This document shows positions 1 through 25,240 of a stretch of 64,000 nucleotides of DNA, piece after piece. The translations under genes and the position numbers were made by a program. The notes beneath the pieces are model-generated. The model did not search any database, was not told the origin of the DNA, and was given only the letters and a program-made list of their open reading frames with translations. Where the stretch lies: positions 68,232,860 through 68,296,859 of the forward strand of contig CM017556.1 of the NCBI GenBank assembly GCA_007844125.1. The letters are read 5' to 3'. This DNA comes from Sinonovacula constricta. Taxonomy: Eukaryota > Mollusca > Bivalvia > Cardiida > Solecurtidae. Numbering within the stretch: position 1 is the stretch's first letter; every line of letters begins with the position of its first letter.

Positions 1-323
1 AGTAGATTTGAACACGTAAGGCAGATATATTGATGCCTCACTGTTGTTAGATTGTAAAATGTAACTTTCATTTATAAAATTGTAATCATGGGATGATGTT
101 GCGTTCTACTATGGAGCCCCTTACGCCACAGTTCGTCATCGCCTGCTTACATATTTCTTATTAAACTTTTTGCTGAGCAAATATGCATTGATATCACACA
201 TTTCTTCGTCAGTAATACGGACTTTACATTTGCAGAAATGACGCTGGATAAAAGGCTATAATATTACGTGCATATTACATGGTAGTTGTTAAATGTTTGT
301 GTTTTTTTTCAACCAGCTGACCA

Positions 324-14292
<13,969 letters not shown>

Positions 14293-15450
14293 TGTCACTA
14301 GTCTAATATCTATATACCATTGCTTCTATCACCGTCGATGTTCTTGTTCAATAGCAAATTCATGCACGTTCGGCCACCATATTACATATGGCGTCTGTCC
14401 AGTCTAGTTCTCATTCAGAATACATCGAAACGAAAGTAGTTCATGCATAAACATTACAGCATACGTGTGTACACATGTGTACTTAACGAAAAAACGATAA
14501 CTATGCGGGACAATTTAAGTGTATCTGAAATATTTGTCCTTTTAAGCATTTACTAATGTGTTTTATACACACGTTTAAATACAACCATATACTAATAAAT
14601 GTACGATCTATCATGGAAGTAACAATGTAATCGTGTGTTGGTACCAGAGGTATACTTTAATCAATATGCTAAAAAGATTAGTTTGGTTTCTCGAAAATGC
14701 CTTGAGGTGGTAAACACGAAAAAGAGTTCTTGTTTTGTCTTAGTTTGTTTGTTTTTATAATAACATTAAGGCAGGCTAAGCCAAGCAATGACTTATATAT
14801 ACCATAAACTTATAATATAATTTATTTTTATAAAACTACAAAATGCTGTTGGTCGCATATGCCTGTTTGGTTGTAATACGATAGACGGGCATATTTATAA
14901 GCGACTGCTAATGTGTCATAAGTTGTGAGATCCGTGCCGGTTGTAGGCAGAGAACCTCAAAGAAAATTAACTATGCTAGTGTGACCTGTGTCACAAGGCC
15001 TACAGTCGATATCTTAGTTCTCACTTTTTTTTTCTTTTTTCTTTTCTTTTTTTTTTCTTTTTTCTTTTCTTTTTTTTGGGGGGGGGGGGGTGCACATATA
15101 AGTCCTCAGAAGTTAATCTTTTATTCATTTCATCTGCACAATATTGTGTATCATAGTAAGTGGCTTGATCTCCAGGTTTCTTCTGTTACAACAATAATGC
15201 CATATTTTGATGTGTTTTTCCTGTCTGGGGGTTTTAGATGCGTTTATTATCATAAGTCCGAATGTAACCGTAACTTCAGTTTGTTTATCCGTCTATTAAC
15301 AGTTCAAATTGACCTTTTTATCAAAATATGGGCAAACATCCAACAAATGGCTAATTCGTGCACTTCACATCTAATACATAAACTTTGACCCACCATTGTA
15401 AATCTGAAAAGTCGACGGCGTTCATTTAATAAAACGTACAATGCACTGTC
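14293..15450. other. Upstream region of the HEPN-nSTAND3 gene, with T/C and poly-G run
   Basis: It should hold the 5'UTR and promoter of the minus-strand gene, but I see no clear TATA box or other core element. At 15024-15092 a T-rich tract with scattered C is followed by about 12 G in a row, a typical low-complexity slippage site. The open frame across it is not coding. Confidence 0.5.
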
Positions 15451-15451
15451 A

Positions 15452-18210
15452 GGATATTATATAGTTCTCCTGGTATATAATGGTTTCATTTCTCCTGGTA
15501 TATAATAGATTTATTTCTCCTTGCATATAATTGATTCATTTCTTTTGGCATATAATGGAGTCATTTCTTCTGGTATGTAATGGAGTCATTTCTCCTGGTA
15601 TGTAATGGATTTTTTTCTTCACGTAAAAAATGAATTAATTTCTCCTGGTATATAATGGAATCATTGTTCCTGGTATATAATGGATTCATTTCTCCTGGTA
15701 TATAATGGATTCATTTCTCCTGGCATATAATGGATTCATTTCTCCTGGAATATAATGGATTCAGTTTTCCTGGTAAATAATGGAATCAGTTTTCCTGGTA
15801 TATAATGGATTCATTTCTCCTGCTATTAATTGATTTAATTTCTCCTGGTATATAATGGATTCATTTCTCGTGGTATATAATGAATTCAGTTTTCCTGGTA
15901 TATAAAGGAATCAGTTTTCCTGGTATATAATGGATTCATTTCTCCTCGTATATAATGGATTCATTTGGAATCTTTTCTCCTGGTATATAATGGATTCATT
16001 TTGGAGTTATTTCTCTTGGCATATAATAGATTCATTTCTTCTGCCATGTAATGGATTGACTTTTGATTCATTTCCCCTGGAATATAATGGATCCATGGAT
16101 TCATTTCTTTTGGTATATAATGGATTCACTTCTCCTAGTTTATAATAAATTCATTTCTCCTTGCATATAATGGATTAATTTTGAATTTATTTCTCCTGGC
16201 ATATACTGGATTCATTATCCTGGTATATAATGGATTCATTATCCTGTTATATAATGGATTCATTTCTCCTGGTATATAATGGATTCATTTCTCCTGGCAT
16301 ACACTGGATTTATTTCTCCTTGTGTACAATGGATTCATTTCTCCTGGCATACATTGGATTCATTTCTCCTGGCATATACTGGATTCATTATTCTGGTATA
16401 TAAAGCATTCATTTCTCCTGGTATATAATGCATTCATTATCCTGTTATACAATTGATTCATTTCTCCTGGTATGTAATGGATTCTTAACTCCTTATATAA
16501 AATGGAATCGTTTTTCCTGGTATATTAGGGAATCAGTTTTCCTGGTATATAATGGATTCATTTCTCCTGGTATATAATGGATTCATTTTTCCTGGTATAT
16601 AATGGAATCAGTTTTTCTGGTATATAATGGATTCATTTTGGATGTATTTCTCCTCGTATAAAATGGATTCATTTCTCCTGCCATGTAATAGATTCACTTT
16701 GGATTCATTTCCCCTGGCATATATTGGATTCATGGATTCATTTCTCCTGGTATAAAATGGATTCATAGATTAATTTCTCCCTGCATATAATGGATTCATT
16801 TCTCCTGGTGTATAATGGATTCATTTCTCCTGACATACAATCTGTTTATTTCTCCTGGTATATAATGGAGTCATTTCTCCTGATAATAATAGATTCATTT
16901 CTCCTGGTATATAATGGTCATTTCTTCTGCATATAATGGATTTATTTCTCCTGGTATATAATGGTTTCATTTCTTCTAAAAATAATAAAATAATGAATTC
17001 ATTCTCCTGGTAATAATTGGTTTATTTCTCCTTGTATATAATAGAGTCATTTCTCCTGGTATATAATGTATTCCTTTTTTCCTTGCATATAATGGATTCA
17101 TTTCTCCTGGTATATGATGGCTTCATTTCTCCTGGAATATAATGGATTCATTTTTCCTGGTATATAATGGATTCATTTTGGGTTCTTTTCTCCTGGTATA
17201 TAATGGATTCATTTTGGAATTATTTCTCCCCGTATATAATGGATTCATTTCTCCCGGCATATAATGGATTCATTTCTTCTGCCATGTAATGGATTAACTT
17301 TGGATTCATTTCCCCTGGCATATAATGGATTCATGGATTCATTTCTCCTGGTATATCATGGATTCACTTCTCCTAGTTTATAATAGATTCATTTCTTCTG
17401 GCATATTTATGGATTCATCGATTCATTTCTCCTGGTATATGATGGATTCACTTCTCCTAGTTTATAATAAATTCATTTCTCCTGGCATATACTGGATTCA
17501 TGGATTCATTTCTCCTGGTATATGATGGATTCACTTCTCCAATTTTTTAATAAATTCATTTCTCCTGGCATATAATGGATTCATTTTGAATTTATTTCTC
17601 CTGGCATATAATGCATTCATTATCCTGGTATAAAATGCATTCATTATCCTGGTATATAATGGATTCATTTCTCCTGGTATATAATGGATTCATTTCTCCT
17701 GGTATATAATGGATTCATTTCTCCTGGCATATAATGGATTCATTTTGAATTTATTTCTCCTGACATATAATGCATTCATTATCCTGGTATTTAATGGATT
17801 CATTTCTCCTGGTATATAATGGATTCATTTCTCTTTGCATATAATGGATTCAATTTGAATTTATTTCTGCTGACATATAATGCATTCATTATCCTGGTAT
17901 ATAATGGATTCTCTTGTCCTAGTATATAATAGATTCATTTCTCCTTGCATATAATGGATTCAATTTGAATTTATTTCTGCTGACATATAATGGATTCATT
18001 TCTCCTGGTATATAATGAATTCATTTCTCCTTGCATATAATGGATTCATTTCTCCTGGTATATAATGGATTCATTTCTCCTTGCATATAATGGATTCAAT
18101 TTGAATTTATTTCTGCTGACATATAATGGATTCATTTCTCCTGGTATATAATGGATTCATTTCTGCTGGTATATAATTGATTCATTTTTCCTGGTATATA
18201 ATGGATTCAA
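15452..18210. repeat. 25-bp minisatellite/satellite array, about 110 units
   Basis: The unit is ATTCATTTCTCC followed by TGGTATATAATGG, 25 bp. The array covers about 2.76 kb with many single-base variants, a shortened variant lacking TTCTC (CATTATCCTGG), and insertions such as TTTTGGAAT or TTTTGAATT that recur at intervals. Open frames across it (repeating MDSF, SWYI) are artefacts. No transposon ends are visible. Confidence 0.95.
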
Positions 18211-18800
18211 TACTTCCGTGTGTTGGAGTTTTGATCTGATTCAGTGTTTGGAAGGATATCATTTGGTGCTATACTTACCTTCCATATAACCTTTTAGTAA
18301 CATAAAAAATATAATGGACATTCTAACATAAATAAAGGCAAACATATGCTCAAATATGCAGCGCATCAATTTTTGTCTCTTAAAATAAAAGCAATTCACA
18401 GTGATACAATGTATGACATATTGCAACACCCTACTAGTGTGCCAAGTTTGTTATAATATTACTTGTGACAGCAGGTGTTATATGTTTTAACAATGACAGA
18501 GATTAAACAGTCATCAGATTATATGTTGAACACGTTCACTTATAATATGCTGATATCCTCTATTGTATCATTTGGCAATTTTTTCACCTGTTTTGATATA
18601 TTAAAGGTTATGGTTATTCCGATCTTTTTAGCTTTTTTAATTTTTAAAATATCTATAACTTGATTGTTAGAAGTTTCTACGCATGAGATGTCGGCTAGGC
18701 GACTTCCGTTTGACATGACCACCGCTCACACTCTTGCTAGAAGAAATATAAAAATCTCTCAGGATAACACAATATGAATTATAATTGAAAACAGGTTAAC
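18211..18800. other. Spacer between the satellite and the LINE region
   Basis: AT-rich, no gene, RNA or repeat recognised. Confidence 0.5.
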
Positions 18801-18804
18801 ATAT

Positions 18805-19164
18805 TAAATATGGTAAAAATGTTAAACGTTACATATGCGACAGCGGTTAACAGCTACGTCTTTCCGTCTGTTTTCTCTGCAAATACGGACTTTGGAACCG
18901 ACCTTAGATATTATTTATGTGTAATTTGTTATAAATAGTATTGTGCCAAAGTGTTTGCCATTGAGTTAAAAAATATCGATTATTAAGTGTTTTAAAATCA
19001 GTGTGTGGGATGTAAAGAGTTAAATCAATAGGAGTTTTGTTGGAAACTCCAATATATTATTTAACTTTACTTGATTTAAAATCAGATGTGATGATTGTAC
19101 TATTTCTAACATCCGTAAACCAAACGGCTTAATTACATTTGGTTTGCGCTCGTACAAGTGTTCA

Positions 19165-19263
<99 letters not shown>

Positions 19264-22160
19264 ATGGCTCGTTATCTTCAACGTTAAGGCTCTCTACAGG
19301 AGAAGTCCTGAAACCTCCAAAGGCCAATCGGAGACCTTTGTTGTGGACAACGTCTAGCAAGTGGAGATATCTGGAGATATGATCTCCTGGAAGAGCCGTA
19401 ATCAATGCTGTCATAATCTATTTTTGATCTTTTCAGTGATCTTTAAATGATGTAATAACACTTTTCTAACAGCTCCCCAGTCGGAATGAGATACAAATTT
19501 CAACAGGTTAATAGATTTAAGACATTTAAATTTCACATATTTGATATGGTATAAACGATAAGGTGCTGTCAAATATGACACCAAGAAAATTAGTGTCCTT
19601 AACGACAGGAATATGAACGTTATTAAGAAATAATTCAGGACCGTTGACCGTTTGGTGGGTGAATGTACGGTGGGTGAAAAGTAAAACCATTGTTGTTACT
19701 CCAAGTTTGTAAGTTGTTGGGGCATTGTTGCAATTGCCTTTCAATTGTGTTAGCATATATAAAAAAACGTCCACATACAGTGAACAATCGACTCCATTAT
19801 TTAAAGTTTTTACGAAGTTATTTTTTTTATGTTAAAGATAGTAACTGACAATTTATTGTTCCTATTTATGAACAGAAGACAAAGTAGACCCAATTTTATC
19901 TTGAAAATTTCTGCCAGAAAGAAAGCTGCTAATAAATGTGGATAAACGACCCCAGAGACCAAGGTGACTTAAATCTTGTAAAATCCCATGTTTCCATGTA
20001 GTATCGTATGCCTTTTCAAGATAAAAGAACACCGCTACTAGGTGTTCGTTCTTGATAAAGGCGTCTCTAATAAAATTTTCAAATCGAACGAGATGATCGA
20101 GTGTGCTGCGTTGGTGTCGGAATATACTTTAAAATTTTGTGAGTAAATTATTTGATTCAAGATCCCAAACGAGTCTATCTTTTATCATCCGTTCTAAAGT
20201 TTTACAAATGTAACTAGTCAAGCAATAGGTCTGTAACTTAAATGATCTGTTGAATCCTCTTCTTGTTTAGGTATAGGAATGACGAATACATTTTTCCACG
20301 AATTTGGATGTTCTCCGGAAAACCAAATTTCATTATAAATAGGTAAGAGTAAATTTAATGTTCTTCTTGTTAGATGGTTTTTTTTAAAAAATGATAGGGA
20401 ATATCATCTGGTCCAGCAGCGGTATCATGAGATTTATCAATTGCTTCCCTTATTTCTTATAAAGAAAACGGTTGGTCGTATTTTTCATTATTGGTTGACT
20501 TAAAATTCTCCATATTGTGAAATTCTTTCGAGTAATTTTCCGCAGATGATTTTTTTTTTGGCAAACCTTTTTGCATGAGTGTCAAAAATCTTTTTGTTTG
20601 TTACTATTGAGTCATTGTATTTTAAATGATTTACTGTTGCTGAAGAAGCTATACAGCTAATTCTTCTAATGGCTGACCGAACATTTTTGACGGAAGTTTT
20701 ACTGTTCATACCAGAAACAATTTTTTCCCAATATGTTCTTTTGGCTTGTTTAATGATTCGCCTGCTTTTTGCCCTTTCATTTTTGACATTATTTAAATTA
20801 GCACTAGTAGAACGGATATTAAATTTCTTAATTGCTGCTCTAAGTTGTCTAATGGATTTTTTGCATCCACCATTAAACAAAGGTTTGTTACGCTTTGACT
20901 TTGTCGTCGTCTTAGATATGCACTTTTCTGAAATGGTATGAAAAATTATTCAGAATGAATGCATTTTATAATCAGCATTCTCAAATGTTGAAATAGTCAA
21001 TTATAATCTGAACTTCCCCATAATGGGTTATGTCCATTAAAGTCCCCTACAAGAATATAAGGGGAAGGTACTTGATTTATTAAATCATCTAATTTTGACT
21101 TTGAAACATCTGAGTTAGGTAGAAGATAAAATTTATTAAAGTGTTTAAATAATATTTTGGAGTTTTAACGGGTGGCCTTAGCTTTTTTCTGGCGATTTTG
21201 ATTTCTGACTATTTGTTGAGTGATGGAAGACTCACTAACTGATTAATGCTTACCATCTTCGCCAGCTAGCGAGTTATATTTGCTGGTTTTCTTAATTGAC
21301 GCTTTTTGTTGACGTCCCGATGGAGGACCTATGTTTATTGTGGGTCTTGTTTTCGTTTACTATGTGAAGTTGACATGTGTTGTTGGAGTAGTTGCATTTG
21401 GTGTTGGAGATACTGACTCTGTTTGGGTTTGCGCATCTTTCATGGTGACAGATTTTGTAGTTTATTTAATAACTGAATCGTAGGACTTTGATTGTTTTTT
21501 AATTAATTCTCTTGCTTTTGGGAAAGTAATTTTGTACACAGTTATTATTCGAAAAATTTCTTTTTTTTTTCCTTTTTTCCATATTTCGCAATTGTTCGTC
21601 ACCTTTAGAACTGCACTTGCCGCAAAATTGTGTGTTCTTGCAATCCCTTCCATGGTGGCCAAACTTTTGGCATTTAAAGAATCGCATTGGGTTGGTAATA
21701 TAAACTACAACTTTTATTTGACAGTAGAGGATTTTAAGGTATGATGGTGGTTGAGGCGAGTTAAAAGTAAGAATTACCGTTTTTGTTTCGTTTTTAGATC
21801 CGTCTCGAGTAATGTTGATGCGTTTAGCGTGTGTAACACCTTGGCCTGAAAATTTCTTCTTCAGACACTCCAGAAAGTATTCCGTCTTTGATACGAATTT
21901 CGAAAAGTTCAGTGATTTGTTAGGTGATGCTGTTATGTCAGTCGTGAAGGTTTGTTTTTTTAATTTACAATTGGTCCGATTGAGTTTTTCGTGTTACTTC
22001 GAATAGTACGGATCCGTTTCTTAATTTTTTTTAACATATTTTGGATCGCCAGTGACACCTTTAAGTAATTTTTCGATAATACATTGAGACATTTTAGACA
22101 AAGGTTCAAAAGGTTTTCCGCTGTATAAACTATGAATTTTGGAAAATCCTTAAGTAAGTA
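18805..22160 (-). mobile_element. Decayed non-LTR retrotransposon (LINE), minus-strand copy
   Basis: Read from 22160 down: ORF1 with a zinc knuckle (FKCQKFGHHGRDC, 21630-21685). Next an endonuclease piece (YILVGDFNGHNPLWG, 21005-21065) whose N-terminal part is missing, then the pre-RT linker (20500-20880). Decayed reverse transcriptase follows, with its C-terminal NFLGVIFDSTLSF (19526-19630). Then the conserved [19 protein letters not shown] (19290-19370), a (TA)n array replacing part of the coding sequence, and the 3' end to about 18805. Stops and frameshifts throughout make it inactive. The related plus-strand copy also has RNase H, which suggests the I superfamily (Nimb-like); this assignment is inferred. 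Confidence 0.85.
19164..19262. repeat. (TA)n microsatellite inside the LINE
   Basis: About 95 bases of TA. It replaces the LINE segment that in the plus-strand copy lies between ATTATTATA (about 28196) and TACGAACACCTG (about 28288). LINE homology resumes on both sides. Confidence 0.95.
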
Positions 22161-22740
22161 TAGAAGAAAAGTCTACACCGGTGGTCCCTATCCACTACAG
22201 CGCCCAACATAGGGACGCTTATGCGGAGGGGATCTTCAAATCCAAGCGCCTGGGCTACACAGGTGTTATCCTCGAAAGGGTAAAACACGAAGAGACTATT
22301 ATATCTTTCGATTAACCCCTAAGCAACTGCCTTCTAGGTTATGTTATAGAAAAAAGGTTAAGAAGCATCAAGCCCGGTTTGTATTAGAGAAGTAGATACG
22401 TAATAATAGAAAAACTTAGAGTATATTAACCTAGGGCTCGGCGTGACCAGCCGATTGATCGTACCGGGTCCACACGACCACTCGTTTACACCGAACACGG
22501 GGTCAAGACGGTGTGTTACATCCCAAGGGTGACTACGGATAAACAGCACGCCAATTCCGAGGGTGCTCAACAACCAGAATCCCCATCTCCGATTTAATGG
22601 GATTCAATGCACGGCAAACGCGTGGTCCATTGTCGAGTTTTACCGCTCTGCATGAATACAGCCGGCGTATTTTAGGCCCCTGTCGGCTGGACCGACCAAG
22701 AATCAGGTACTCCAAAATTCATTAAAGATCGACAGAAATA
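22161..22740 (-). mobile_element. LINE 5'-region-like sequence, minus strand
   Basis: A GC-richer block, including a pyrimidine-rich stretch and CGGCTGTATTCATGCAGAGC on the minus strand. It lies directly upstream of the minus-strand LINE ORF1. Position and base composition suggest a LINE 5'UTR; the assignment rests on context. Confidence 0.4.
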
Positions 22741-23120
22741 GGTTCTGAGATATTTTTGGCAAATGTTTTAAAAATTGGTACGGTATGTCATCTGGACCAG
22801 CAGCGGTACCACCATGCGATTTATTTATCGAATCTTTAAGCTTTTTCAATGAAAAGGATTGATTGTATTATTATTAGATTTAAAGTTAAAGGTTTGAAAT
22901 TCAGGCGTGTAGTTTTCCGATGAGGAGTTTTGGACAAAACTTTTAGCCATTGTGTTCGAAAGGTTTTTTATCTGTTATCACAGTATGATTTGCTTAAAGA
23001 TGGTTAACAGTTGAATATGATGGTTTACCGCTAATCTTTTAATAGCAGACCAAACGCTTTTGTTGGAAGTTCTACCATTTATTTTTGAAACATACTTTTG
23101 CCAAGATGAGCTATGTGTAC
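22741..23120 (-). mobile_element. LINE fragment: start of reverse transcriptase and linker
   Basis: The minus strand translates to SINKSHGGTAAGPDDIPYQF, the entry motif of the LINE RT domain, also seen decayed at 27200-27240 (+). It is a separate partial copy. Confidence 0.75.
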
Positions 23121-24280
23121 ATATTACATACATGTATTTCTTTTAAAACATACAGTTAAAGTTATTATACATGTGATACATTTTAAGTCGGAGATATATT
23201 TACATATATATATATATATTTACTACACTTACAAATGTGTTTTCCAACCTGAAACTCTGACCATATAAATGTTTCAAATATTGTGGAAAATAAGTCTGAA
23301 TTTGATTACTTTTCCAAGAAACTGATGTATTAATAAGGGTCATACAACAGGAAAATTTTATACACCTACTCTACATACACAGTGCATGAGAGTTAAGTAA
23401 CACAACAAAACACACAGATAGAGATGATGATGATGATGATTGACTGTTTTAATTTGGCTATGTAATTTATTAAAATATACCATGATTGATATATTAAGGT
23501 AGTGACGATTTGTATTTTCCATCAAGTTATATTTTGATAATATTTTTCCCACATGAGAATTCAATGTTGTTTACTATACTTTAATATTTTACTAAATATA
23601 TTTTTCATAATATAAAATGTCAGGAGCCATTTAATTTTAAGGCAGGGGAGAATGTAACCAGGTGTTTTAAATATACTTACAGCTGTTACCTGTACATGTA
23701 TATTTAACTGCTCAGGATAACACTGTTCACCTGTGATCAGTATTGACCACTGTGGCCAGTATGTTACATAATACATGGCTTGGTATGGTTGAGAATGTTG
23801 TTTTAAGGGTGAGTGAAATTCATGAATGAACTGTGTTCGTACTAGTTGTAGTTTAAATACTGGAGTCCTGATTTGAATATATTTATTCTAGGCTATAACT
23901 TTACAGAGTATAAATATAATGTCGAAACATATTTTATTAGTTTCTTACACCCGTTTTACGGTAGTAATCAAGGTATCTCCATTACGACTGGTAAGACCTT
24001 TTTTATTTTATTGTATTGTATTGTATTATTAGCAATGATGATGTACTATTTGAATGTTTTATATATTTGAAATATTGTTAATGTGTTTAATATTTGAAAT
24101 ATATATGACGTAATAAGTTGAATGAATATGAATTGTTGAAATGGTACTGCCAATTTTATAATTAATATTCTTGTATTTTTATTTATGTAAACTATTTATT
24201 CTGTTAAAGGTTTCAATAGAACCTTTTCAATAAACATATATTCATCGACCTACATGTGTCAACGTTTATTGAAACCCCAC
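23121..24280. other. AT-rich spacer with short inverted repeat
   Basis: No gene seen. Near 24205-24278 a short inverted pair (GGTTTCAATA and TATTGAAACC) flanks about 55 bases; this could be an element edge but is unresolved. Confidence 0.4.
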
Positions 24281-24585
24281 TTACAGTCGTGTTTAACAGT
24301 CTGACGACTTTTAGCCCTTTATTTTTAAGGTTATTAAGATTAGTATCGGTAGGTCAAACATCAAATTGTTTTAATGCCGGCCTACGTTTACAAATAGATT
24401 TTTACAGTCTTCATTGAACCAAGGCTTATTATGTTTTGATTAAGTCGAGGTCTTAGGTATACACCTTTCTGCTATATTGTGAAAAGTGTTTGAAAATACG
24501 ACAATTTTGTCATCTACATTTTCTATTGATGCTTGACCAGGTTCGGCAGATTAAAGTGCTTAGATCTGGGATATATCTCTTCAAT
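24281..24585 (-). mobile_element. LINE linker fragment
   Basis: The minus strand contains a decayed KPWFNEDCK-type motif (near 24410) of the region between endonuclease and RT, related to 20880 and 26880. Partial and non-functional. Confidence 0.55.
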
Positions 24586-24589
24586 TAGC

Positions 24590-25240
24590 AAATGAGCAAT
24601 GTGTCACCCCTTTTACCTGGGACTGCGAAAGCGGAAACATCCTGAGTATTAGTCAACAAATGATGTAATGTATTTTTTATTCGGCATTGTTGTTGGATAT
24701 GGACCTGATAGATCGAGACCTATTTGGCAATGGCATAAGGAGGGAAGTCCGTTACTTCTTGCATAGGGGCTTTTTGTGACCTAAGTCCCCGTTTTTGACA
24801 AGGTATACATTTGTTTACAGGCTCTGTTATGGCTAGGTACATGTTGGGCCAATAGCACTTGGTTTTAATTATATCGTATGTCTTGTCAGTACCCATATGG
24901 CCATTTTCATCATAAAACTGAGTTATCACTTGGTTCTTTAGATGACTTGGTATGTATAACCTTAAGATGGGCTGGTCATCTGGGTTACTGATGTAGTATA
25001 ATAAACCATCTATCAAGATATGGTGTCTAATAAGAGATTTTGATATATTGTGTTTATAAAACAGATCTTTGTATGCGCTTTAGGTCATCATCACAGTTTT
25101 GCTCATCAATCATTATAAAACACTCATGTCAGGGTCAACATGGCTGATATTAAGTTGTTTTGAATAACAATAAATAGGTCTGCATATGTGTAAGACATGC
25201 CCTCTATGTATTCGATTTTACAATTATAACCCGCAGTAAC
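24590..25240 (-). mobile_element. Ty3/Gypsy-type retrotransposon fragment (integrase)
   Basis: From 25016 down to 24720 the frame is open for 98 codons and carries the H-x3-H...C-x2-C zinc-binding N-terminal domain of retroviral-type integrases. Visible parts are IPSHLKNQVITQFYDENGHM, TYDIIKTKCYWPNMY and NKCIPCQKRG. Below 24720 a frameshifted start of the catalytic core follows (residues like PPYAIAK, then AFAVPGK). LTRs and most of pol are absent, so it is a dead fragment. It lies between LINE pieces. Confidence 0.85.

Noticed and set aside
15452..18210. CRISPR-like direct repeats
   Set aside because: No unique spacers; it is a contiguous tandem satellite in eukaryotic DNA.
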